DNA of 64,000 nt from Ectobius pallidus (taxonomy: Eukaryota; Arthropoda; Insecta; Blattodea; Ectobiidae), in assembly GCA_964059195.1 (NCBI GenBank), contig CAXKWD010000007.1, positions 55,527,620 to 55,591,619 of the forward strand. Reading direction: 5' to 3'. The notes below the pieces were generated by a model. That model saw nothing but the letters and a program-made list of their open reading frames with translations. It was not told the origin of the DNA and did not search any database. The position numbers and the translations under genes were made by a program. Position 1 is the stretch's first letter. Every line of letters starts with the position of its first letter. Below are positions 38,500-47,569 of the stretch, piece by piece.

Positions 38500-39000
38500 A
38501 AGATCAGATAAGATAAGATACTTTATTGTCATAAACGCTTACAGTTGGTTGAGCATTGCTCAAGTAAACAGATGACTCGTCAGATTAGAATATATAACAC
38601 TAGAAAAGAAAAGCAAATGTATAACACTAGAAAAGAAAAAGGAAATGTATAATACAAGAAAAGAAAAGAAAAGAAAAGGAAATACAATAGTGGACAAACA
38701 TTATAATAACAAAAAATATAAATATTTGTAGACTACTTTGCAGTCCGTAATTACAAATTGTTTGAATAGTGACATCATCCTCAGGGTACACTACACTACC
38801 AGTTGTAAGTTGTCTGCCATGTATTCGGCAACTGAGTAGTATGCCTTATCTAAGAGTAGGGTCTTCACTTTCTTATTAAATAAATTTAATTCTGTAATGT
38901 CCCTGATCATGTCAGGCAGTTTGTTATAGGCCTTAATACCAGCATACAGTGGACTTTTTTCATATAATTTCAGTCTGAAAACAGAAACGGTAAAATCTGG
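38500..39000 (-). mobile_element. 3' end of a CR1/L2-like LINE
   Basis: On the minus strand, an ORF2 C-terminus is followed by a 3' untranslated part. That part ends with AATAAAGTATCTTATC and repeated TATCT-like units near 38500-38530, as in LINEs with simple 3' repeats. Only the last few hundred bases of the element are present. Confidence 0.6.
38791..39000 (-). pseudogene. LINE ORF2 C-terminal fragment
   Basis: About 68 codons before the stop at 38791 include LKLYEKSPLYAGIKAYNKLP and end with AEYMADNLQLVV. The 'Y-x-G-x-K-x-YN-x-LP' block is typical of the C-terminal region of CR1/L2-type LINE ORF2 proteins. The frame is interrupted upstream at 39001-39003, so this is a 5'-truncated, decayed copy. 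No RT catalytic region is present. The family assignment is by pattern recognition only. Confidence 0.6.
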
Positions 39001-39291
39001 TCATGTTGTTTAATGATTTTCAGTTGGGTGTTTTATGTCATCTAGTGAGTATGGGCAAAGTTTTATAAGCCAAGATTTTAAGGTCGTCTGCTGAAGGTAT
39101 TATTCTCATCCCGTGTAAAGTTTGGACCGTGGCAAAAAAATGCAATGTTCGCGTTTCCTTAAGCTGCCCAGATGGAAGGGTTTGCGAGATAATATTCAAT
39201 CTCTTCTTTTATAATTAGCGCAATAGCGGTCAAAAAACTTTCCTTCGACCGTCTGCTGCCATATTCACCGCCATTGTTTTCGTTGCTGTTA

Positions 39292-39389
39292 GCGTTCGGG
39301 GAGCTTCGTAGCGCGAGATGCTAATAGTCTCCCCGAACGGCACTCTGAGCGTTTCGTACTCACAGCGCGAAAGCGAGCTCCCCGAACGC
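39292..39389. repeat. Short inverted repeat, GCGTTCGGGGAGCT arms
   Basis: A 14-bp arm at 39292-39305 recurs perfectly inverted at 39376-39389, with a third CTCCCCGAACG-like copy between them and a TCCCCGAACG copy near 38190. This looks like a small MITE or a piece of a larger element that the LINE interrupted; no target duplication was found. Confidence 0.5.
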
Positions 39390-39423
39390 AGCCTATATAC
39401 ATGATAATCTGCGGCGTTCATCG

Positions 39424-39536
39424 CCCTGAATTTGCCTCAAAAGCAATTGCCAGCGATCATCGCCGACCCCGGCGGTCATCGCCAGCGTTCATCGTCGTAG
39501 ACAAACCGGGTACATTAATTTACATGGAGAGCAACA
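39424..39536 (-). repeat. Inverted remnant of the array spacer
   Basis: The sequence from CCTGAATTTGCCTC to TTTACATGGAGAGCAA is the reverse complement of the distal third of the spacers between array units, with small changes. It shows that the spacer sequence pre-existed next to unit copies in the opposite orientation. Confidence 0.7.
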
Positions 39537-39631
39537 GGGGTCGTATTCTGTAACTTTCGCCACCAACGCAATGGTGTTGTTGAGAGCTCAACAACCGACA
39601 GAAAGATACCAACGGCCGGAGCGTGAGCGAT
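39537..39631 (-). repeat. Inverted 95-bp fragment of unit right end
   Basis: Begins GGGGTCGTATTCTGTAACTT and runs through AGCTCAACAACCGACAG to GAGCGTGAGCGA, the reverse complement of the last ~95 bp of an array unit. It directly abuts the start of unit 10. Confidence 0.8.
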
Positions 39632-39634
39632 ACA

Positions 39635-39930
39635 GGGGTCGTATTCTGTAACTCCACCAACGCTCTCAACTACGATTACACCAATGTTACTAGAAAAAGT
39701 TATTCTGTAACTTTTGGTGTCAAGAATCGATCTTAAAATCACACCAATATATTGCTGGAAATATTGGTGACACACCGACGGCTCCAAACCCCTCGGTGAG
39801 CTCAACAACAACTCGAAAGTACCAAAATATCGCAAAATTTTCAGAAATATCGACATATTTGTGATACAATGGCCGCTTATATCCTAATTGGGCGACTTCG
39901 TGATGGTGTCAATAGCTATATTTTCGTAAT
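39635..39930 (+). mobile_element. Array-type unit 10, left part
   Basis: Starts GGGGTCGTATTCTG like the other units and is cut inside exon 1 of the mini-ORF (after ...TTTTCGTAAT) by the ISL2EU-type insertion. It continues at 46685 and again at 51909. Together the three pieces make a full-length unit. Confidence 0.88.
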
Positions 39931-40047
39931 AGAGCTCTGCGCTTTTAAGATGGCCGCCGAGAATGAGGTATTATCCACTTCCGGTTATCTCAAGAGGCCT
40001 GTGTTTACAATACAGTTCTGTGCTTGTGTCTTGTCTTGGAAGTAATT

Positions 40048-40272
40048 ATGCCGATTAACTGCTATGTTTTTGGCTGTTCAGTCGTTGCAAACAAAAATTT
40101 AGGACTTAGTTTTCCAAAAGAAAGGGCTGCTTTTCAAGAATGGATGGTAAAATTACGCCATGGAAAAACACCTTCCCAGTATTCTCGTGTATGCAGCTGT
40201 CACTTCACAGAAGATGATTTTAATGTTCCTATGAGCAGTTTTGGCGAGTATTTCATGTTTTTTTTAGAGTGA
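40048..40272 (+). CDS. THAP-domain protein fragment (transposase N-terminus)
   Basis: The ATG at 40048 starts MPINCYVFGCS, the canonical THAP opening. The C2CH zinc ligands are C5, C10, C49 and H52. Also visible are an FPK motif at residues 22-24, the conserved W32 and the CHFTEDDF segment. THAP domains bind DNA and occur at the N-terminus of P-element and ISL2EU transposases. The frame ends after about 75 codons, before the usual AVPT block. The rest may be in a further exon or lost. An in-frame upstream ATG at 40024 is less likely because THAP proteins normally start two to four residues before the first cysteine. Confidence 0.7.
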   Translation: MPINCYVFGCSVVANKNLGLSFPKERAAFQEWMVKLRHGKTPSQYSRVCSCHFTEDDFNVPMSSFGEYFMFFLE

Positions 40273-40519
40273 TTAAGATATTTTTGATATAGTAGATGTT
40301 GAGAAAAATACATAAGGCTATGAAATAATAAGTATACCTGACCAACTTAACCTCGTTTAGGCTCATAATCAAGTTTCATTTCCATGTTAAATTAGTATTT
40401 CATCTTTTCAGTGTAATTTTTGTTGCCAATTTATTTGGTCATTTATTTTGACATTTAAAAATGTCAATGTCATTCGAAATTTCTCCCGTAACCTATAAAA
40501 TGGTCATTTTGTATTGTAA

Positions 40520-40900
40520 TTGAGTAAAAAGCAAACTACATACAAATTTTTAGGAAAACATGGGTCCAGGGTTGATGCTTTTTTTAGAGTAGAATGTGGG
40601 CCTAGGCCTAAGGATAGCTTAAATGTGTCTGAAAATGTCCAGATTTGTTGTGTGCCAGTAATAGAAACTCTTGTAACAAGTAGATCAAAACCTGATGAAG
40701 AAAAATTTAATCATAATAGGCCTATAGTTAATTATAACACTAATTTTGTAAACGTCATGTTTCTTAACATTCAAGGTTTTCTAGGTAAATCAGATATGTT
40801 ATGTATTATGTCATCAGACAATAATTTGGAGGTAATTGGGATGGCGGAACACTGGCTGAGCCCAGAAAATATAAATTTGTTAAATACTCAAAATTTTTAA
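40520..40900 (+). pseudogene. LINE endonuclease N-terminal fragment
   Basis: Residues ~78-120 of this 126-codon frame read VMFLNIQGFLGK ... IGMAEHWLSPENINLL. This is the start of an APE-type endonuclease of a CR1/L2-like LINE, with the Asn of the first block and the Glu of the E-H-W-L block. The frame stops there, so the catalytic DFN and SDH blocks are absent. Upstream residues are not recognised. It is probably a LINE fragment captured by, or inserted into, the DNA transposon. A chimeric exon joined to the THAP frame cannot be excluded. Confidence 0.5.
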
Positions 40901-40990
40901 GTAGCCTCTTTTTTTGTCGTAGTCATAAAAAGCATGGTGGTTAAGCTATTTTTATTTAAAACAAATCAAAAGACAATAGCAACTGTACAA

Positions 40991-41251
40991 CTAATCATTT
41001 TTATTGGTATTTTTCATAAGAGGCAAAAATACTGTTTGATAATAAACATTTACATTATAAAGTAGCCCCTCAGAAAATGCTTTGTTAAATTTTATGTGTT
41101 GAATAATGATGCCCTTCTTAGTCCAAATAACAAAGTTACACCTGTGAATATCAGTCAGTAACATCTGTGCCTGTACTTGTGCATAATGTTTCTTATTCAC
41201 TAACTTGAACTTGATGAATTTTCTAATTGCTAGAGTCCGGCCAGCTTTCAT
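40991..41251 (-). pseudogene. YqaJ-type recombinase C-terminal fragment (ISL2EU second protein)
   Basis: The minus-strand frame reads KKHYAQVQAQMLLTDIHRC then NFVIWTKKGIIIQHI and ends ...YYQTVFLPLM plus a lysine/asparagine-rich tail. The Y-x-Q-V-Q-x-Q-M block followed by F-V-(I/V)-(W/Y)-T is the last conserved part of the YqaJ/lambda-exonuclease fold that ISL2EU elements encode as a second protein. An in-frame stop at 41279-41281 cuts it off from the catalytic residues upstream, which were not recognised. The copy is therefore broken. Confidence 0.6.
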
Positions 41252-41654
41252 ATTGCTGCCTGCCCTACGCTTTTCGAATCAAGTGGTTATGGAGTCTTCG
41301 TCAAAAAGCTTAAACCGTTCTTTCTTGAATGAATTTATCTTGAAGAAATTTGTCGAAGGAAAGTCGTGGGTACTTTCTGATTCTATAACCTTAACTTCGA
41401 ATAAGGCAAAGTTTCTATCCGGATTTTTCTCTCGCCTGAGCAACCTGCAACCAAAACAAACAGCGTCGTATATTAGACTGTGTGTTCAACAAGTTCATGC
41501 ATATTTGTAAAAAAACATGAAAATAAATCGTGCAACAGTATACAAAAATATTTGAGACAGCAGGCATATTGCACCATATTAGAACAGTTAGCAAACGTTT
41601 CAGAAGACAGGTAGCTTTGATTTCTCACCTTGCAATCAACTCTTGCTTTGTTAA

Positions 41655-41738
41655 CTATGAAATATTTGTTGCACCATCTTCTGATAACATCCTTTTTAAT
41701 TCCTTCACTGTAAAATTGGCGAACCGTCCCGAACTCAT
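41655..41738 (-). pseudogene. Possible N-terminus of the YqaJ-type protein
   Basis: Starting at the ATG at 41738, the frame reads MSSGRFANFTVKELKR and stops after 27 codons. The FA-x-(L/F)-(S/T)-x-x-E-L-x-x-(M/L)-L pattern resembles the opening of many transposon-encoded YqaJ-type and related proteins. Its position and orientation, about 500 bp upstream of the C-terminal fragment, fit the same decayed gene. The match is short and the assignment is tentative. Confidence 0.3.
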
Positions 41739-41989
41739 ATTGAAAACACACAAGAATAAGGAAACCGGAAGTTGACAATACCTGAATGTGGAGAGCAGCG
41801 CGCTCAAGTGGCAGGAGAAAAAACTACGGTAATACCGGAGTTGACGGGTCCCTGTACGCAGCAAGCCATGTTGCCTTCATTCTGGCAGCGTTCCGTAAGG
41901 ACAAGTCCACCACCGCCGCCGCCAAATTCGAATGTGTTATATTCAGAATCCACAACGCCGATTTTGAGTGGTTAAAGATTTGATATTAA

Positions 41990-42370
41990 AAATAGCGCAA
42001 AAGCCCGTTCTTCTCACAGGTGCTCCCGGGTGATAGTTTAAATTGGCGTAGGGACTAGTACTTAAAGGTTTAGTATTAAAACGACCGCAAGAGCCCGCTC
42101 TATTCACAGGTGACAGTTAAATAACCCCGTTCTGCTCGCGGGTGAGGGATTAAGTTTGCATAGGGACTAGTAGTTAAAGTTTAATATTAAAGCGAGCGAA
42201 AGAGCCCGTTCTACTCACAGGTGACACTTACATAACCCCGTTCTGCTCGCGGGTGATAGTTTAAATTGGCGTAGGGACTAGTACTTAAAGGTTTAATATT
42301 AAAACGAGCGAAAGAGCCCGTTCTATTCACAGGTGACACTTAAATAACCCCGTTCTGCTCACGGGTCACT
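41990..42370. repeat. Outer subrepeats of the left palindrome arm
   Basis: Three to four imperfect copies of a ~110-bp motif with GAGCCCGTTCTACTCACAGG, CCCCGTTCTGCTCGCGGGTG and AGGGACTAGTA elements. The right arm counterpart is at 45755-46475 and has more copies. Confidence 0.75.
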
Positions 42371-42739
42371 CTGTATATATTTTTATTATTTCCTAGCCGG
42401 TGGTCCTGGTGTTATAAAATCTGCACACGGCTTTTTCTACTCGGTATATTTTTTACCATTTTTAACTAACTCATATTTCTTTCTGCAGAGCAAAGAATGA
42501 ACGAACGTATTATGTATTTTTCTTTGTGAAAATCTCGTTTCTTGCCATAACTTGTACAATGCCTACAGCATATTTTACCGACTTCTTGCATGTACCTAAT
42601 AAGCCTATTCAGATTTTTCGGATATTTTGTTTGTTTGAAATTATCGTACGTAATAATAAAGGTTCTTACCCTGACTTTACGACATGGAAATCACACCGAT
42701 TAAAGAAATAATTCATTATATGGAGGGACATTTTTTCTC

Positions 42740-44152
42740 CGACTTGAGCTATATCTGTTCCTTATAATTCGACCCTTCTGAACACGAATATAACAGTAAT
42801 ATTAACCAGTTCCTTCCGTACTTCGAGAAAATTCCGATTTTCCATTAGTGTGACCCAGTCAACGCAGAAAGAATATGGACGATTAAAAAGAAAAATTCAT
42901 TCCATCGAGGAAATTTTTTTTCCCGACACGAGTTACATGTTTCATCTATAATCCGACCCATCTGATCTCGAATATATTAATATTAATAACCATTTCCTTC
43001 CGCGCTTCGAGAAAATTGAGATTTTCCATTAATGTTAGACATTTCTCGCAGAAGAAGGAGGAACAATTCAAAGAAATAATTAATTATATGGAGGGACATT
43101 TTTTCTCCGACTTGAGCTATATCTGTTCCTTATAATTCGACCCTTCTGAACACGAATATAACAATAATAATAACCAGTTCCTTCCGCACTTCAAGAAAAT
43201 ACCGATTTTCCATTAGTGTCACAAAGTTTACGCAAGAAAAGTGGGAATGTTTCAAACAAAAATTAATTACAACAAGGCAAAAATTTTTTCTCACTTGAGT
43301 TACATGTGTTATCTATAATTCGACCCTTCCGAACACGAATATAACAATAATAATAATAACCAGTTCCTTCCGCACTTCGAGAAAATACCGATTTTCCATT
43401 AGTGTCACACATTTCTCGCAGGAAAAGAGGGAACTATTCAAAGAAAAATTCATTCTGTGTAGGATAAATTTTTTTCCAACTTGAAATACGTGTGTTATCT
43501 ATAATTCGACCCTTCTGAACACGAATATAACAATAATAATAACCAGTTCCTTCCGCACTTCGAGAAAATACCGATTTTCCATTAGTGTCACACAGTTTAC
43601 GCAAGAAAAGTGGGAATGTTTCAAACAAAAATTAATTACAACAAGGCAAAATTTTTTTCTCACTTGAGTTACATGTGTTATCTATAATTCGACCCTTCCG
43701 AACACGAATATAACAATAATAATAATAACCAGTTCCTTCCGCACTTCGAGAAAATACCGATTTTCCATTAGTGTCACACATTTCTCGCAGGAAAAGAGGG
43801 AACTATTCAAAGAAAAATTCATTCTGTGTAGGATAAATTTTTTTCCAACTTGAAATACGTGTGTTATCTATAATTCGACCCTTCTGAACACGAATATAAC
43901 AATAATAATAACCAGTTCCTTCCGCACTTCGAGAAAAAACCGATTTTCCATTAGTGTCACACATTTCTCGATGAAAACGAGGGAACTATTCAAAGAAAAA
44001 TTCATTCTGTGTAGGATAATTTTTTTTCCAACTTGAAATACGTGTGTTATCTTAATACGACCCTTCTGAACACGAATATAACAATAATAATAAGCAGTTT
44101 GGTCCGCACTTCGAGAGAATTCCGATTTTCCATTCGTGTTACACAGTTTACG
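42740..44152. repeat. Inner ~185-bp subrepeats of the left palindrome arm
   Basis: The motif CGACCCTTCTGAACACGAAT recurs at about 42770, 42955 (diverged), 43139, 43320, 43507, 43689, 43877 and 44058, each followed by AACCAGTTCCTTCCGCACTT. The spacing suggests expansion by unequal exchange or slippage within the arm. Confidence 0.75.
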
Positions 44153-46684
44153 CGTAAACTGTGTGTCACGAATGGAAATTCGGAATTTTCTCCTAGTGCG
44201 TATGGAACTGGTTATTATTTTTGTTCTATTCGTGTTCAGAAGGGTTGAGTTATAGATAACACATGTAAATCAAGTGGGGAAAAAATTTTGCCTGCATGTA
44301 ATTAATTTTTGTTTGAATCATTCCTACTTTTCTTGCGTAAACTGTGTGACGGTAATGGAAAATTGGTATTTTCTGGAAGGGCGGAAGGAACTGGTTATTA
44401 TTATTGTTATATTCGTGTTCTGAAGGGTCGAGTTATAGATGACACATGTAACTCAAGTGAGAAAAAAATTTTGCCTTGTTGTAATTAATTTTTGTTTGAA
44501 ACATTCCCACTTTTCTTGCGTAAACTGTGTGACACTAATGGAAAATCGGTATTTTCTCGAAGTGCGGAAGGAACTGGTTATTATTATTATTGTTATATTC
44601 GTGTTCAGAAGGGTCGAATTATAGATAACACACGTATTTCAAGTTGGAAAAAAATTTATCCTACACAGAATGAATTTTTCTTTGAATAGTTTCCTCTTTT
44701 CCTGCGAGAAATGTGTGACACTAATGGAAAATCGGTATTTTCTCGAAGTGCGGAAGGAACTGGTTATTATTATTGTTATATTCGTGTTCGGAAGGGTCGA
44801 ATTATAGATTACACATGTAACTCAAGTGAGAAAAAATTTTTGCCTTGTTGTAATTAATTTTTGTTTGAAACATTCCCACTTTTCTTGCGTAAACTGTGTG
44901 ACACTAATGGAAAATCGGTATTTTCTCGAAGTGCGGAAGGAACTGGTTAATATTACTGTTATATTCGTGTTCAGAAGAGTCGAATTATAAGGAACAGATA
45001 TAGCTCAAGTCGGAGAAAAAATGTCCCTCCATATAATTAATTATTTCTTTGAATTGTTCCTCCTTCTTCTGCGAGAAATGTCTAACATTAATGGAAAATC
45101 TCAATTTTCTCGAAGCGCGGAAGGAAATGGTTATTATTATTAATATATTCGAGATCAGATGGGTCGGATTATAGATGAAACATGTAACTCGTGTCGGGAA
45201 AAAAAAATTCCTCGATGGAATGAATTTTTCTTTTTAATCGTCCATATTCTTTCTGCGTTGACTGGGTCACACTAATGGAAAATCGGAATTTTCTCGAAGT
45301 ACGGAAGGAACTGGTTAATATTACTGTTATATTCGTGTTCAGAAGGGTCGAATTATAAGGAACAGATATAGCTCAAGTCGGAGAAAAAATTTCCCTCCAT
45401 ATAATGAATTATTTCTTTAATCGGTGTGATTTCCATGTCGTAAAGTCAGGGTAAGAACCTTTATTATTACGTACGATAATTTCAAACAAACAAAATATCC
45501 GAAAAATCTGAATAGGTTTATTAGGTACATGCAAGAAGTCGGTAAAATATGCTGTAGGCATTGTACAAGTTATGGCAAGAAACGAGATTTTCACAAAGAA
45601 AAATACATAATACGTTCATTCATTCTTTGCTCTGCAGAAAGAAATATGAGTTAGTTAAAAATGGTAAAAAATATACCGAGTAGAAAAAGCCGTGTGCAGA
45701 TTTTATAACACCAGGACCACCGGCTAGGAAATAATAAAAATATATACAGAGTGACCCGTGAGCAGAACGGGGTTATTTAAGTGTCACCTGTGAATAGAAC
45801 GGGCTCTTTCGCTCGTTTTAATATTAAACCTTTAAGTACTAGTCCCTACGCCAATTTAAACTATCACCCGCGAGCAGAACGGGGTTATGTAAGTGTAACC
45901 TGTGAGTAGAACGGGCTCTTTCACTCGTTTTAATATTAAACTTTAACTACTAGTCCCTATGCAAACTTAATCTGTCACCCGCGAGCAGAACGGGGTTATT
46001 TAACTGTCACCTGTGAATAGAACGGGCTCTTGCGGTCGTTTTAATAATAAACCTTTAAGTACTAGTCTCTACGCCAATTTAAACTATCACCCTCGAGCAG
46101 AACGGGGTTATTTAAGTGTCACCTGTGAGTAGAACGGGGTTATTTAAGTGTCACCTGTGAATAGAACGGGCTCTTTCGCTCGCTTTAATATTAAACTTTA
46201 ACTACTAGTCCCTATGCAAACTTAATCTGTCACCCGCGAGCAGAACGGGGTTATTTAAGTGTCACCTGTGAGTAGAACGGGCTCTTTCGCTCGCTTTAAT
46301 ATTAAACTTTAACTACTAGTCCCTATGCAAACTTAATCCCTCACCCGCGAGCAGAACGGGGTTATTTAACTGTCACCTGTGAATAGAGCGGGCTCTTGCG
46401 GTCGTTTTAATACTAAACCTTTAAGTACTAGTCCCTACGCCAATTTAAACTATCACCCGGGAGCACCTGTGAGAAGAACGGGCTTTTGCGCTATTTTTAA
46501 TATCAAATCTTTAACCACTCAAAATCGGCGTTGTGGATTCTGAATATAACACATTCGAATTTGGCGGCGGCGGTGGTGGACTTGTCCTTACGGAACGCTG
46601 CCAGAATGAAGGCAACATGGCTTGCTGCGTACAGGGACCCGTCAACTCCGGTATTACCAAAACTACAAAAGCCCAGAGCTCTAT

Positions 46685-47160
46685 AACAGAGAAGGTACAG
46701 TATATATCCATTAATGAATAGATTCTTAGTATTTGTTAATATGTTTTTATCAATATAAAAACTAAATACATAATTTTATTTTGCAACAAGCATGTTTGAG
46801 GTTATGTTTGCATAATTGCACATAATATTCATTATTTTACTTTATCTTGTTTCAGATTTGGAATTGTAATCCATGTGATCTGCATTAAAGAGTGGACAAC
46901 ATAATATGCACCAATAATAAGCTTAACGAACACTTATGGGTGTCACCTCTATGTAGGCCTAAATTTTTCAATGTAGTGTAAAATTTTGTTGTTCATTCGA
47001 AAGAACAGTGCACAAGTAGGTCATTTGCAATTGAGAAAAGCATCCCACTCAAGCAATGCTTCAAGTAGTGAGATGTTGTTGGCTTTTTGTAATTTTCAGG
47101 AAATAATGACGAAGACTGTGCTTATTAGAACTGAGCAAAGTGCCATGAACTCATGATACA
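46685..47160 (+). mobile_element. Array-type unit 10, middle part
   Basis: Resumes the unit at AACAGAGAAGGTACAG, immediately after the AT duplication. It includes the mini-ORF donor, intron and exon 2, and is cut after CTCATGATACA by the copia element. Confidence 0.88.
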
Positions 47161-47493
47161 TGTTAAATGAAGTTTTTAAATGTGTCAAATAAAATAAAAA
47201 CGTTTTTTAATGGTGGCAACATTGGACCCACCATTTTAGTGTGTGTGTGTTTTGTTTTTAATGGGTCATTAGGCTGACCCCTCTAAGGACAGTTTAGTTG
47301 TTGCTCGGAAATGTCCGTTACAAGAAGTAGTTGTGTTCAGTTCAGTTTTTCACTGTGTTAACATCAAGAAAGACTTGTTGTTTCAATGAAGGGCTTTAAT
47401 GTGTGAATGCAGATTAGAACAAAATGGATTTTCAATGTTATTAACAAATAAAGTACACTTGACTTATAAACTCTGCAAAGTTAGTTTTTAATA
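47161..47493 (+). repeat. Copia 5' LTR
   Basis: Starts TGTTAAATGAAG and ends TTTTTAATA. With the duplication placed by comparison to empty units, the LTR ends are TG...TA rather than the usual TG...CA. AATAAA lies near its 3' end (ACAAATAAAGTACAC), a plausible polyadenylation signal. Confidence 0.92.
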
Positions 47494-47507
47494 GGTTATG
47501 GGCCCAG
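47494..47507 (+). promoter_or_regulatory. Primer-binding site, half-tRNA(iMet) type
   Basis: GGTTATGGGCCCAG directly follows the LTR. It is complementary to the anticodon-arm region of insect initiator tRNA-Met, the unusual primer site known from Drosophila copia, where a 5' tRNA half primes minus-strand synthesis. Confidence 0.8.
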
Positions 47508-47569
47508 GTTACGAGACCAGTGTGTCTAATAAGTCAAGGAATTTCTCAAGGTTATAACGAAAATTCAAG

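Larger units (their letters stand above)
38143..39634. other. Patchwork between unit 9 and unit 10
   Basis: Contains, in order: a short GC-richer piece with CCCCGAACG; an AT-rich stretch with repeated ACATACATG motifs; a LINE 3' end on the minus strand; an AAAAG-type simple repeat near 38640-38680; an inverted repeat with GCGTTCGGGGAGCT arms; an inverted copy of part of the array spacer (about 39424-39536); and an inverted 95-bp fragment of the unit right end (39537-39631). No host gene is seen. Confidence 0.6.
41828..46658. repeat. Giant foldback palindrome (~2.3-2.5 kb arms)
   Basis: The left arm (41828-44152) begins GGTAATACCGGAGTTGACGG and the right arm (44153-46658) ends with its reverse complement. 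The axis lies in ACACAGTTTACG|CGTAAACTGTGT, with no spacer. The arms contain two kinds of internal tandem subrepeats. One is of ~110 bp near the outer ends (GAGCAGAACGGGGTTAT motif). The other is of ~185 bp near the axis (CGACCCTTCTGAACACGAAT motif, roughly eight copies per arm). The right arm is ~180 bp longer, mainly from extra outer subrepeats. Such arms are typical of Foldback-type elements. No protein is encoded. Confidence 0.88.
39931..46682 (+). mobile_element. ISL2EU-type DNA transposon with foldback core
   Basis: Both ends carry AGAGCTCTGSGCTTTT as terminal inverted repeats (15 of 16 positions match). The uninterrupted host sequence, known from the nine array units, shows a 2-bp AT duplication at the insertion site (39929-39930 and 46683-46684). 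Inside are a THAP domain on the plus strand and a YqaJ-type domain on the minus strand. That pair of proteins characterises ISL2EU (IS4EU) elements, which are recorded with 2-bp target duplications. Most of the right two thirds is a giant palindrome. Coding parts are fragmentary, so the copy is unlikely to be autonomous. Confidence 0.75.

Noticed and set aside
39230..39421. 63-codon minus-strand frame in the GC-richer patch
   Set aside because: Overlaps the short inverted repeat and has no homology signature.
41205..41510. 101-codon plus-strand frame opposite the YqaJ fragment
   Set aside because: Overlaps the YqaJ remnant on the other strand and shows no domain; it may even be the shadow of the decayed gene.
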